NCBI GenBank assembly: GCA_023132365.1
Contig: JAGLYJ010000013.1
Location: 1 to 21,653, forward strand
Direction: 5' to 3'
Origin: Mycoplasmatota bacterium
Lineage (GTDB): Bacteria; Bacillota_I; Bacilli_A; Izemoplasmatales; Hujiaoplasmataceae
Length of the DNA: 21,653 nt
Shown here: piece by piece, positions 15,136-21,653 of the stretch
Position numbering within the stretch: position 1 is the first letter of the stretch
How the letters are laid out: every line of letters starts with the position of its first letter
Translations under genes and position numbers: made by a program
The notes under the pieces: generated by a model
What the model was told of the DNA's origin: nothing
The model's input: only the letters and a program-made list of their open reading frames with translations
Database searches by the model: none

Positions 15136-16260
15136 TTATTCTGTTCTAACTGGTAAAATTAATTGAATTAATCCCACATCGTCATTACCTTCAATAACAA
15201 AAGGTCTAATTTCTCCAGTAAATTTAACATATACTTCTTCAGAATTAAATGTTTTTAAAGCGTCTAAAAAATACTTAGAACTGAAAGCTATTTTTAACGG
15301 TGTTCCTATTGCTTTCTCAATTGGATATATTTCTTCAATAACTTTTCCAATTTCAGGAGAGTTAGATGTTATTTCAACTATATTATCTGGTTTTAAATAT
15401 AATTTTACAATACTATTTAAACTATCTTTAAAAGATAATAGAGAAGCTCTTTCAATAGCTACAGATAAATCGTTAGCTTTAAATTTAATAATTATAGGAA
15501 AATCTATTGGTATTAATCTACTTGTTTCAGGAAAATTACCTTCTAATAATCTTGATTGAAATAATATATTTCCATATTCAAATAATATTGTTTTATGATT
15601 TAAATGAATTAATATTTCATCTAAATCAAGTTCTAATACTTTAAATAATTCATCTAAACTCTTACCGGGTATAACAACATTCATTTTCTCAAAATTTTCA
15701 GGAATATCTATAACTTTTTGACTTAATCTAAAAGAATCGGTAGCAATAGCTATTAATTTATTTTCTTCAACTTTTAGATTTACACCAGTTAAAATTGGTC
15801 TGTTTTCAATATTAGATGTTGCAAATGTTGTTTGTTTTATTATAGATTTCATAATTTTTGATTCTATTTTTATTGGTAATTCATTCGTAACAAAATTAAT
15901 TTCGGGATAATCATCTACATTTTGTAAATTTAAAGAAAGATCTGTATTGTTTGAATGAATCTTTAAAACATTATTATCAATAACAGAAATTTTAACAATA
16001 CCTTTATCTAATTTCCTAATAAAGTCCACGAAAACTTTTCCTGGAATTAAAACTTCCCCTGTTGTTTCAACACTTAAACTTTCATCCTTAACTAAAATTT
16101 TAATAGCAATATCAGAATTGCTTGTTATTAAAATGATTTCATTTTTCCTAGCTTCTAATTTTATACCTTGAAGATATGGAGCAGGAGTTTTAGTAGAAAG
16201 TGCTTTTTGTGAAACTAATAAGTTATGTAATAAAATATTGGTGTTAATAGAAAAATTCAT
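15136..16260 (-). CDS. dnaN: DNA polymerase III beta subunit (sliding clamp)
   Basis: The beta clamp is a ring-shaped dimer that tethers the replicative polymerase to DNA. Length (374) is normal, giving three similar domains of about 120 residues. Recognisable features are the start FSINTNILLHNL, TPAPYLQGIKLEA near 26 and ITSNSDIAI near 45, VLIPGKVFVDFIRKL near 70, RPILTGVNL near 155, ATDSFRLS near 173, VIPGKSLDEL near 196, and the C-terminal LILPVRTE matching the family ending (ILPVR/MPMR). It follows dnaA in the usual order with a 164-base spacer that contains its own promoter. A GGAGG ribosome site is present. Confidence 0.96.
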   Translation of the reverse strand: MNFSINTNILLHNLLVSQKALSTKTPAPYLQGIKLEARKNEIILITSNSDIAIKILVKDESLSVETTGEVLIPGKVFVDFIRKLDKGIVKISVIDNNVLKIHSNNTDLSLNLQNVDDYPEINFVTNELPIKIESKIMKSIIKQTTFATSNIENRPILTGVNLKVEENKLIAIATDSFRLSQKVIDIPENFEKMNVVIPGKSLDELFKVLELDLDEILIHLNHKTILFEYGNILFQSRLLEGNFPETSRLIPIDFPIIIKFKANDLSVAIERASLLSFKDSLNSIVKLYLKPDNIVEITSNSPEIGKVIEEIYPIEKAIGTPLKIAFSSKYFLDALKTFNSEEVYVKFTGEIRPFVIEGNDDVGLIQLILPVRTE

Positions 16261-16424
16261 AAAAACCTCCGTTGTTTATATTTATATTAATTTATTAATC
16301 TTTTATATTATTGTTATTATTATAGGTGTGGAAAAGGGGATAAAAACCACAAAATTATACTCATATTATACCATATTTAGACGAGAAAGTATATATAAAA
16401 GGGTGTTAATAAGTTAAATAAAGA
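16261..16424. promoter_or_regulatory. dnaA-dnaN spacer: dnaN promoter and DnaA-box-like site
   Basis: On the minus strand TGGTATAAT (16365-16373) is an extended -10 that would drive dnaN; its -35 is weak. A TGTGGAAAA site at 16327-16335 differs from the DnaA box TGTGGATAA at one base. On the dnaN side of that site is an almost pure A+T stretch (about 16275-16324) rich in AAT/TAA triplets. This resembles the second half of a bipartite origin of the Bacillus type, where the unwinding region lies between dnaA and dnaN. The origin role is an inference. Confidence 0.55.
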
Positions 16425-17798
16425 CTATTTTTTTCCACATTTAATCAACAATTTATCTATATCATTTTTTTTAGTTTTATCTACCTGAATATCATTAGCT
16501 ATTTGTTCAATACTATATATAACTGTTGAATGATCTCTACCATTAAATATTTGACCTATTTTCTTATAAGTTAGGTCATATAAATCTTTTAAAATATACA
16601 TAGCTATTTGTCTTGGAAAAACATATTGTTTTTTTCTATTTTTTGATAATAGGTCAGTATTAGATATATTGTAATAATTACTAACTACATCTAATATATT
16701 AGTATAATTAGTTCTATCTAACTTGTGATTTGAAGCGTTTTTAGAATTTACTAAACTTTTTAAAGCTTCTTCGGCGTTTTCGACAGTAAATTTATAATCA
16801 AAAGCAGTGCAATAAAATAAAACTCTTTTTAAAGCGCCTTCTAATTCTCTTACGTTATTATCAAAGACACTAGCTATATATTCTAATATTTCATCAGCTA
16901 TTAAATCAGGATCCTGAGTTTCAGCGTGTAATTTTTTCTTTAATATTTGAATTCTATGCTCTAAATTGGGTTTATTTATATCTACAGATAAACCCCATTC
17001 GAACCTACTGGTTAAACGAGACATAATATCATAAAGTTCAGAAGCTTGTCTATCTGAAGTTATAATAATTTGTTTATTAGATTCTTTTAATCTTTCAAAA
17101 ACCTTAAAAAATTCTAATTGTGTTTGATTCTTACCAGATAAAAACTGAATATCATCAACTAATAAGACATCAATATCCTCATATTTTTTTGAAAATGAAT
17201 CATAAGATTTTTTTTGAGCCGCTTTTCCGTAATCTTCTATAAATTGATCTGTTTTAACGTATAACACTTTCCCGTTAACGTCATTTTCTAATATATAATT
17301 ACCAACACACTGCATTAAATGGGTCTTACCTAAACCTACATCCCCAAAAATATATAATGGATTAGCAAAAATTCCAGGTTGATCAGCAACTTTCATAGCT
17401 GAAGTATAAGCTAATCTATTACTTGAACCAACAACGAAGTTTTCGAAAGTATAAGAATTATTTAAACTGTTTCTATATTTATTTTCTAAATCTTTCTCAG
17501 GAATATTTATAGAATAAGTTTCTTTTTTAGCTAACTCTTCAGCAGCTTGTTCTTTTGTTATAATTTTAAACATGTGCTTTTCTTTAACATATTCGTTTAA
17601 TAATACATTTAATCTATTTAAATAGAAGGATTCAATTTTGTTCTTAACAAACGAATTAGGAGCTATTAAATAAATGTAATTATTTATAACTTTGAAGACG
17701 TTAGATATGTTAGCAAAATGTTCGTTATAAACATCATTATCTAAATTAATTTGAAGCCTTGACTTGATGTTGCTCCAAATTTTTTCAAACTCTTCCAT
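16425..17798 (-). CDS. dnaA: Chromosomal replication initiator DnaA
   Basis: DnaA binds boxes in oriC and melts the origin. All four domains are present in 457 residues: domain I 1-~85 (helicase/partner contacts), a short domain II linker ~86-115, the AAA+ domain III with Walker A GDVGLGKT at 152-159, Walker B LLVDDIQF at 212-219 and the Arg-finger segment RLTSRFEWG near 266, and domain IV ~345-457 with the box-reading signature NGRDHSTVIYS near 423. The ATG has an AAGGAGG site. It is transcribed away from the DnaA-box cluster at 17845-17970; one perfect box overlaps the likely promoter, consistent with autorepression. Confidence 0.98.
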   Translation of the reverse strand: MEEFEKIWSNIKSRLQINLDNDVYNEHFANISNVFKVINNYIYLIAPNSFVKNKIESFYLNRLNVLLNEYVKEKHMFKIITKEQAAEELAKKETYSINIPEKDLENKYRNSLNNSYTFENFVVGSSNRLAYTSAMKVADQPGIFANPLYIFGDVGLGKTHLMQCVGNYILENDVNGKVLYVKTDQFIEDYGKAAQKKSYDSFSKKYEDIDVLLVDDIQFLSGKNQTQLEFFKVFERLKESNKQIIITSDRQASELYDIMSRLTSRFEWGLSVDINKPNLEHRIQILKKKLHAETQDPDLIADEILEYIASVFDNNVRELEGALKRVLFYCTAFDYKFTVENAEEALKSLVNSKNASNHKLDRTNYTNILDVVSNYYNISNTDLLSKNRKKQYVFPRQIAMYILKDLYDLTYKKIGQIFNGRDHSTVIYSIEQIANDIQVDKTKKNDIDKLLIKCGKK

Positions 17799-17823
17799 CG
17801 AATACCTCCTTAGTGTTACATAT

Positions 17824-17853
17824 AATATATCATAAATACAAAAATGTGGATAA
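17824..17853 (-). promoter_or_regulatory. Putative dnaA promoter overlapped by DnaA box 1
   Basis: Minus-strand TGATATATT (17824-17832) is a one-mismatch extended -10 about 26 bases before the dnaA ATG. Its -35 position (17847-17852) falls inside the perfect DnaA box at 17845-17853, which would let DnaA repress its own gene. The -35 is poor and the repression is inferred. Confidence 0.45.
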
Positions 17854-17858
17854 ACAAG

Positions 17859-17867
17859 TTTTCCACA
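17859..17867 (+). promoter_or_regulatory. DnaA box, one mismatch
   Basis: TTTTCCACA differs from TTATCCACA at the third base. It lies between two perfect boxes in inverted orientation. Confidence 0.7.
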
Positions 17868-17872
17868 AAAAA

Positions 17873-17881
17873 TGTGGATAA
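17873..17881 (-). promoter_or_regulatory. DnaA box, perfect
   Basis: TGTGGATAA on the plus strand, i.e. TTATCCACA on the minus strand, 28 bases after the box at 17845. Confidence 0.85.
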
Positions 17882-17914
17882 CTTAATTAAAAATAAAGAT
17901 ATTAACTAAGAGAT

Positions 17915-17923
17915 TGTGGATAA
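17915..17923 (-). promoter_or_regulatory. DnaA box, perfect, with CCGCTAAAC tail
   Basis: TGTGGATAA is followed four bases later by CCGCTAAAC (17928-17936) and AAAG. The same tail follows the box-like site at 21388-21396. Confidence 0.85.
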
Positions 17924-17953
17924 AATACCGCTAAACTAAAGGGATAAGTATAC

Positions 17954-17970
17954 TTTTCCACATTTCCACA
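17954..17970 (+). promoter_or_regulatory. Adjoining imperfect DnaA boxes
   Basis: TTTTCCACA (17954-17962, one mismatch) and ATTTCCACA (17962-17970, two mismatches) are head-to-tail and share one base, the nearest boxes to the A+T stretch at 17987-18042. Confidence 0.55.
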
Positions 17971-18041
17971 CAACAACTTATCAACTTAATTGTTTATAAA
18001 ATATTTTAATAAAAACTTATAAAACTATCAATAAAAAATTG

Positions 18042-18070
18042 TTGACATAGTATATAAAATTAAGTATAAT
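18042..18070 (+). promoter_or_regulatory. Consensus promoter of rpmH
   Basis: A perfect TTGACA (18042-18047) and perfect TATAAT (18065-18070) are exactly 17 bases apart. It is the best promoter in the window and fits the high demand for ribosomal protein L34. Confidence 0.92.
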
Positions 18071-18113
18071 TATATAGCATGGTTTTCAGAATTACATTGA
18101 GGAGGTGTTGAGT

Positions 18114-18257
18114 GTGAGTAGAACATATCAACCAAGTAATAATAAAAGAGTTAAAACTCATGGCTTCAGAGCGAGAATGTCTACAGCTAATGGTCGTAAA
18201 GTATTAGCGAGAAGAAGAGCTAAAGGACGCAAGGTTTTAACAGTTTCTGACCGTTAA
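18114..18257 (+). CDS. rpmH: 50S ribosomal protein L34
   Basis: A 47-residue, strongly basic protein with the L34 signature: SRTYQPSN at 2-9, THGFRARMST at 15-24 and NGRKVLARRRAKGRK at 26-40. L34 is a small component of the large ribosomal subunit. The start is a GTG with a GAGGAGGTG site (18099-18107) about 7 bases upstream; an in-frame TTG lies two codons earlier but is too close to the site. The C-terminal tail (VLTVSDR) is a few residues longer than the common end. It is immediately downstream of oriC, as in most bacteria, and upstream of rnpA. Confidence 0.97.
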   Translation: MSRTYQPSNNKRVKTHGFRARMSTANGRKVLARRRAKGRKVLTVSDR

Positions 18258-18299
18258 CAATTAAATAAAAACAACACCTTATAAATATATTTGTACTTG

Positions 18300-18334
18300 A
18301 AATCACCCGAATAATATATTGCGGTGATTTTTTT
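18300..18334 (+). terminator. Intrinsic terminator/attenuator between rpmH and rnpA
   Basis: AAATCACC (18300-18307) pairs with GGTGATTT (18323-18330) around a 15-base loop, followed by four more Ts to 18334 (a run of seven from 18328). It ends 8 bases before the rnpA ribosome site. With no separate rnpA promoter visible, partial read-through would set a low RnpA-to-L34 ratio. Confidence 0.7.
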
Positions 18335-18353
18335 GTTTATTTAGGAGGAAATT

Positions 18354-18689
18354 TTGAAAAAAGCATATCGAATCAAAAAAAGCAATGAAATACAAGATCT
18401 TATTAAGATTAAAAAAACTGTTGGTAACAGTTATTTTATTTTGTATTATAACAAAAACCATGATTGTGAAAATTTTAGATATGCAATTAGTGTTCCAAAG
18501 AAATATGGAAACGCTGTTTTTAGAAACCTTATCAAAAGAAGAATAAGAGAAATTATTAAAGTAAATAACTTTAATGATGATTATGATTTCTTTATTGTAA
18601 CAAAACAAAGAGTTAAAGGATTAAAGTTTAAGGAAATTAAACGATCATTAGAAAAATTATTCGAAAAAGCGAATATATTAAGAAAGTAG
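18354..18689 (+). CDS. rnpA: Ribonuclease P protein component
   Basis: RnpA is the protein subunit of RNase P, which trims the 5' leader of pre-tRNAs. The 111-residue basic protein begins MKKAYRIKKSNEIQDLI, as family members do, and contains the signature FRNLIKRRIREI near residues 57-68 (R-N-x-x-K-R-x-x-R), which contacts the RNase P RNA. The start is TTG at 18354; an AGGAGGA site 5 bases upstream and no in-frame ATG before the conserved N-terminus decide it. It lies after the rpmH terminator-like hairpin and 6 bases before yidC. Confidence 0.95.
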   Translation: MKKAYRIKKSNEIQDLIKIKKTVGNSYFILYYNKNHDCENFRYAISVPKKYGNAVFRNLIKRRIREIIKVNNFNDDYDFFIVTKQRVKGLKFKEIKRSLEKLFEKANILRK

Positions 18690-18695
18690 GCAATT

Positions 18696-19811
18696 ATGAA
18701 AATTAGAAATAAAATAGTAATGATAGTAATAATGATGGTCTTATTATTAGGTGTGGCATCATGTGGCACTAAAAGTGGAGAAGTTTCATTTGGAAATTAT
18801 GAGAGTATAATTTCAAATGAAACAATACAAGAAGGAGAAACTGTTTCAACATTTAATGATGTAATAGTTGCTTTAGGAACCGCTACTAATTATTTGAATT
18901 ATGATAACGTTACTGGAGACGGATATTTAGAGTGGGGTACAGCAGATGATGGAGAATACATTAAAATAGTTTTTGTTGGTAACGAAGTTACTGAAAAAAC
19001 ACAAAACGATATATATCAATCAATATATACTACACCAATTGGAGTAAGAGGTGGAGCTTGGGATTGGGTTATTAAGCAACTAGGTTATTTTACTTTTTAT
19101 GCAAGTAGTTTGTTTGGCTTGTTAGGAAGTACTCATTTATATTGGTTAGGTTTATTAATTATGACTTTACTTGTTAGAACAATAGGGTGGCCAATTTATG
19201 CTAAAACAAATGATATGTCATTAAAGATGCAATTAGCACAACCAGAAATTAATAAAATTCAAGAAAAATATAGAAATAAAAAAGATCAAGCATCTCAACA
19301 AAGAATGCAAATGGAAACAATGGAATTGTATAAAAAATACAAAATTAATATTTTTGGCTGTTTAATGCCTTTATTACAAATGCCAATATTCATTGCTATG
19401 TATCAAGTTGTACAAAGGTTCCCGTTAACAGATTTATCATTATTTACGGATGCTAATGTTCTTATGAACACAAGGTTCTTATGGATGGATTTAGGAAACA
19501 CTGAATGGTTATTAAATTTACCACTAGCAATTCTAGTTTCAGTTCTAATGTTTTTAAGCCAATGGCTTACTCAACACAGAACAAAATCTTCACAAAAACC
19601 AAATCAATATGCAGGAGCAAAAGCTCAAACATCTCAAAACACTATGAAATATATGATGTATTTTATGGTAATAATGATGGGATTCATTTCATTACGTAAT
19701 GCAGGTATAGCGTTTTATTGGGTAATTGGTACTTCTTATCAATTGCTTCAAAGTTATCTAAGTTATAAAAATATGAAAAAACGCCAAGATAAATTGCGCA
19801 AGCAATTTTAA
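18696..19811 (+). CDS. yidC: Membrane protein insertase YidC/SpoIIIJ, lipoprotein form
   Basis: YidC inserts and folds membrane proteins, with or without SecYEG. Residues 1-22 are a lipoprotein signal peptide and VASC gives lipid attachment at C23, as in Gram-positive YidC. The conserved core starts near residue 125: YWLGLLIMTLLVRTIGWP carries the hydrophilic-groove R161, followed by the charged cytoplasmic loop (KMQLAQPEINKIQEKYRNKK), then GCLMPLLQMPIFIAMYQVV, WLLNLPLAILVSVLMFLSQW and FYWVIGTSYQLLQSYL, giving five transmembrane helices. The C-terminus is short and basic. Unusually, about 100 residues separate C23 from the first helix, more than in B. subtilis SpoIIIJ. Partner gene jag follows 15 bases after. 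Confidence 0.94.
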   Translation: MKIRNKIVMIVIMMVLLLGVASCGTKSGEVSFGNYESIISNETIQEGETVSTFNDVIVALGTATNYLNYDNVTGDGYLEWGTADDGEYIKIVFVGNEVTEKTQNDIYQSIYTTPIGVRGGAWDWVIKQLGYFTFYASSLFGLLGSTHLYWLGLLIMTLLVRTIGWPIYAKTNDMSLKMQLAQPEINKIQEKYRNKKDQASQQRMQMETMELYKKYKINIFGCLMPLLQMPIFIAMYQVVQRFPLTDLSLFTDANVLMNTRFLWMDLGNTEWLLNLPLAILVSVLMFLSQWLTQHRTKSSQKPNQYAGAKAQTSQNTMKYMMYFMVIMMGFISLRNAGIAFYWVIGTSYQLLQSYLSYKNMKKRQDKLRKQF

Positions 19812-19826
19812 AGGGGGAGATCAAAT

Positions 19827-20447
19827 ATGAAAAGCATTAAGTTTGAGACAAAAACGTTAAACGATTCAGCTATTCAACACGCAGCAAAAGAGCTTAGAGT
19901 AAATAAAGATTTTATTGAGTTAAATGTTGTGGAAGAAAAAAGATCTATGCTTGGATTAAATAAGTCTTATGTTGTAGAAGCGGTAGTTGATTTTGACGTT
20001 ATTAAAGATGGTGTAGAATATTTAAAAACACTATTAGAAAACATGGAAATAGAAGCAACTATAGAAGCTAAACAATTAGAAAACAGACAACTATTATTTA
20101 ATATAGAAGCTAAAGAAAACCCAATTCTTATTGGTAAGAACGGGAAAACATTAGATGCAATTCAAATGCTATTAAAGAATTATATTAACCTTTATGTTGA
20201 AGATTTTCATATAGTCCTAGTTGATATTGGTGGTTATAAAGCACAAAGAAAAAAACAACTAGAAATACTAGCAACTAAGACGGCGATGGATGTTGTGAAA
20301 TCAAAAATCGAGACAAAACTGAGCAGGATGAACGCTTATGAAAGAAGAGTTATTCATACTAAACTTGCCGACTGGAGAGACGTTACAACCGAATCTGAAG
20401 GCGATGAACCTAATAGATATGTTGTAATAAAACCTACAAGAAGATAA
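19827..20447 (+). CDS. jag: KhpB/Jag RNA-binding protein
   Basis: A 206-residue protein with the three parts of the Jag/KhpB/EloR family: a Jag_N domain (1-~50, with the motif EKRSMLGLNKSY near 38), a KH domain with its GxxG loop IGKNGKTLDAIQ near 111, and an R3H domain near 155-206 (MNAYERRVIHTKLADW, with Arg-x3-His, and the end PNRYVVIKP). It binds RNA and, in Gram-positives, affects cell elongation; with YidC as neighbour it was first named SpoIIIJ-associated. It has a GGGGGAG ribosome site. Its stop TAA shares one base with the pth ATG (TAATG). Confidence 0.94.
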   Translation: MKSIKFETKTLNDSAIQHAAKELRVNKDFIELNVVEEKRSMLGLNKSYVVEAVVDFDVIKDGVEYLKTLLENMEIEATIEAKQLENRQLLFNIEAKENPILIGKNGKTLDAIQMLLKNYINLYVEDFHIVLVDIGGYKAQRKKQLEILATKTAMDVVKSKIETKLSRMNAYERRVIHTKLADWRDVTTESEGDEPNRYVVIKPTRR

Positions 20448-21004
20448 TGAAACTAATTGTTGGATTAGGCAATCCAGGTAAGAAGTATATCAAAACAAAA
20501 CACAATATAGGGTTTATGTCTTTAGATGCATATGCAGAGGTTAATAAAATAAAATATAAACGATCAATAAAATTTACTGCTGAGATTGCAAAAACACAAA
20601 ACATGATTTTACTGAAACCTAAAACATTTATGAACAATTCTGGATTAACAGTAAGAAAAGTGTGTAAATATTACAATATATTACCCGAAGATGTTATGGT
20701 TATATCAGATGATACTAATTTACCATTTTGCAAGATAAGATTGAGACAATCGGGTTCAGCTGGTGGGCATAACGGAATCAAGTCAGTTATAGATCACTTA
20801 AACACTCAAAACTTTAATAGATTAAGAGTTGGAATAGGTAAAGAAACCAATAAAATATTGAGTGATTATGTACTAAGTGAATTTTCAAAGAGTGAGTCAA
20901 AGGAAATTCAGAATTTACTCATAAAACTTAATGATATAATTGATGATTATATCATACAAGATAAATATGAAAATTTAATGAATACATATAATAATAAGAA
21001 TTAA
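20447..21004 (+). CDS. pth: Peptidyl-tRNA hydrolase
   Basis: Pth recycles peptidyl-tRNAs that drop off ribosomes. The 185 residues show IVGLGNPGKKYIKTKHNIGF at 3-22, with the catalytic His in HNIG, KPKTFMNNSG near 57 (peptide-binding Asn), SDDTNLP near 85 with the Asp that orients the His, and SAGGHNGIKS near 104. Placement directly after jag, translationally coupled by TAATG, differs from B. subtilis, where mnmE-mnmG follow jag. A strong terminator follows 6 bases after the stop. Confidence 0.96.
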   Translation: MKLIVGLGNPGKKYIKTKHNIGFMSLDAYAEVNKIKYKRSIKFTAEIAKTQNMILLKPKTFMNNSGLTVRKVCKYYNILPEDVMVISDDTNLPFCKIRLRQSGSAGGHNGIKSVIDHLNTQNFNRLRVGIGKETNKILSDYVLSEFSKSESKEIQNLLIKLNDIIDDYIIQDKYENLMNTYNNKN

Positions 21005-21010
21005 ATATAT

Positions 21011-21044
21011 AACGACTATAAGCTTTAAATATAGTCGTTTTTAT
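21011..21044 (+). terminator. Intrinsic terminator after pth
   Basis: AACGACTATA (21011-21020) pairs perfectly with TATAGTCGTT (21030-21039) across a 9-base loop, followed by TTT. It ends the rpmH-to-pth transcript. Confidence 0.9.
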
Positions 21045-21387
21045 ATTGTTTCTATTTTTGGAATTTATAAACAAAATGAAATCAAATATTAGCATATATG
21101 TCTCTGAAAATATATATATTTAGCATATTAAATACTATGCATATTTACAATAAATACTTTATAAAACATTACATATATGTCGTCAGAGAACACTCGAAAA
21201 TAAGATATATTACAGGAAATATTTCTTTAAAGGTATTTTTAACGTTTATCATTTAAAAAAAACAAAATTTATAGCAATTAATATATATAGTTTTTAATAA
21301 ATATATGCTATTTGCATCACCTAAATTGATTTTTTAATACCAAATATACTGGTTTAATTCATTAATATTATTAAAAAAAGCAACAAC

Positions 21388-21409
21388 GGTGGATAACCGC
21401 TAAACAAAG
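21388..21409 (-). promoter_or_regulatory. DnaA-box-like site outside oriC
   Basis: GGTGGATAA differs from TGTGGATAA at one base and is followed at once by CCGCTAAAC and AAAG, the same tail found four bases after the perfect oriC box at 17915. CGGT and ACCG flanking GGATA also make a 4-bp inverted repeat. Function is inferred. Confidence 0.4.
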
Positions 21410-21524
21410 CTCTTTATCAATGTTTTAACATTTTGATATTTTGTTGAATGGATTTAACTTACTTATGTATTGGTATTTAATATGTATTACACATTTAAAA
21501 ATAAAAAATGCTAGATAATATTAA

Positions 21525-21580
21525 CGCATATAAGTAGAGGCGAGTTTAAGTTCGGACAGTTTCCTACCTATTTTGTATGT
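21525..21580. other. Possible small structured element
   Basis: A GC-richer island in nearly pure A+T. GCATAT (21526-21531) can pair with GTATGT (21575-21580, with G-U pairs), GTAG (21534-21537) with CTAC (21564-21567), and a small CGA/TCG stem sits inside. It does not match a known riboswitch class by eye, and the transcribed strand is unknown. Confidence 0.3.
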
Positions 21581-21639
21581 AAATTATTCTTTAACCCGCA
21601 ATATATTTTCCTTAAATTTTATATATATTTGTAATGATA

Positions 21640-21648
21640 TGTTATAAT
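21640..21648 (+). promoter_or_regulatory. Extended -10 facing out of the window
   Basis: TGTTATAAT is a TGn extended -10; the -35 position is only A/T. It would drive a gene that begins beyond the right edge. Confidence 0.4.
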
Positions 21649-21653
21649 TTATT

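Larger units (their letters stand above)
17799..18060. other. Chromosomal replication origin (oriC) spacer
   Basis: The spacer between divergent dnaA and rpmH holds three perfect DnaA boxes (TGTGGATAA at 17845, 17873 and 17915) and two with one mismatch in the opposite orientation (TTTTCCACA at 17859 and 17954); a weaker ATTTCCACA directly abuts the last at 17962. To their right, 17987-18042 is almost pure A+T and could be a DNA-unwinding element. Gene order on both sides is that of typical Bacillota/Mycoplasmatota origins. Strand bias switches here: dnaA and dnaN go left, rpmH and rnpA go right. Confidence 0.9.
21045..21653. other. AT-rich region without a recognisable gene
   Basis: About 610 bases follow the pth terminator. 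I find no frame of useful length with a ribosome site on either strand, and none running off the right edge. It contains a CATATATGTC repeat (21093 and 21172) with inverted TCTCTGA/TCAGAGA (21101/21183), a box-like site at 21388, an imperfect hairpin TATCAATGTT/AACAttTTGATA (21415-21438), a GC-richer island at 21525-21580, and a promoter-like site at the end. It may be a non-coding RNA locus, regulatory DNA for the next gene, or decayed sequence. Confidence 0.6.

Noticed and set aside
18303..18769. Minus-strand frames opposite rnpA and the start of yidC
   Set aside because: Shadows of two well-supported plus-strand genes with no start signals of their own.
21061..21310. CRISPR-like or transposon-end repeats (CATATATGTC, TAGCATATAT/ATATATGCTA)
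   Set aside because: Only two copies each, AT-only or nearly so, irregular spacing, and no associated genes; chance is a fair explanation.
21525..21600. Purine riboswitch, suggested by ATATAA and GTTTCCTACC
   Set aside because: The second block has an extra base relative to the purine core, the P2 and P3 hairpins do not form, and the 3' GACTA-type junction is absent.
1..21653. UGA read as tryptophan (mycoplasma code)
   Set aside because: Conserved tryptophans in DnaA, YidC, PurA and others are TGG, and TGA serves as stop in several overlapping genes.

Overview
This AT-rich window spans the chromosomal replication origin of a low-GC Gram-positive-type bacterium. On the right it has the classic origin order, with dnaN and dnaA reading left and rpmH, rnpA, yidC and jag reading right. 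The code is standard: tryptophan is TGG and TGA is used as a stop (for example in folD-flavin reductase, tyrA and aroQ). It is therefore not a Mycoplasma/Spiroplasma-type genome. Base composition, a lipoprotein-type YidC and a full aromatic pathway fit an Acholeplasma/Izemoplasma-like mollicute or another AT-rich Bacillota relative. This placement is an inference without any database search.

Layout. 1-3634 (minus strand): flavin reductase-like protein, folD and purB, then the start of a secreted FIVAR-type protein that runs off the left edge. 3785-10663 (plus strand): a tight seven-gene aromatic operon, tyrA-aroA-aroB-aroC-aroE/aroK-aroQ-aroF. It encodes all seven steps to chorismate plus prephenate dehydrogenase, and shikimate dehydrogenase and shikimate kinase are fused in one 416-residue protein. 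10738-10953: a small two-helix membrane protein. A symmetric terminator at 10969-10997 separates these from converging minus-strand genes: a class I aminotransferase, purA, a COG2509-type FAD protein, dnaN and dnaA. 17799-18060 is the main oriC spacer with a cluster of DnaA boxes. A consensus promoter then drives rpmH and, through a probable leaky terminator, rnpA, yidC, jag and pth. The last ~610 bases hold no credible gene, but contain a DnaA-box-like site that resembles one in oriC, a small GC-rich potentially folded element, and a promoter-like site facing out of the window.

How it works together. The aro operon makes chorismate and converts prephenate toward tyrosine; chorismate mutase and prephenate dehydratase are not here. 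The aminotransferase could finish tyrosine, or supply aspartate to PurA, its operon partner. PurA, PurB and FolD link this area to purine and one-carbon metabolism. The genes around the origin cover initiation (DnaA), the sliding clamp (DnaN), ribosome and tRNA maturation (L34, RnpA, Pth) and membrane insertion/RNA binding (YidC, Jag). Leftward genes from dnaA to the aminotransferase are co-directional with the replication fork, whereas the aro operon is head-on. I see no CRISPR array, transposase, tRNA or rRNA. No wholly new system is evident; the most unusual items are the AroE-AroK fusion in a complete aro operon, the origin architecture and the non-coding right end.
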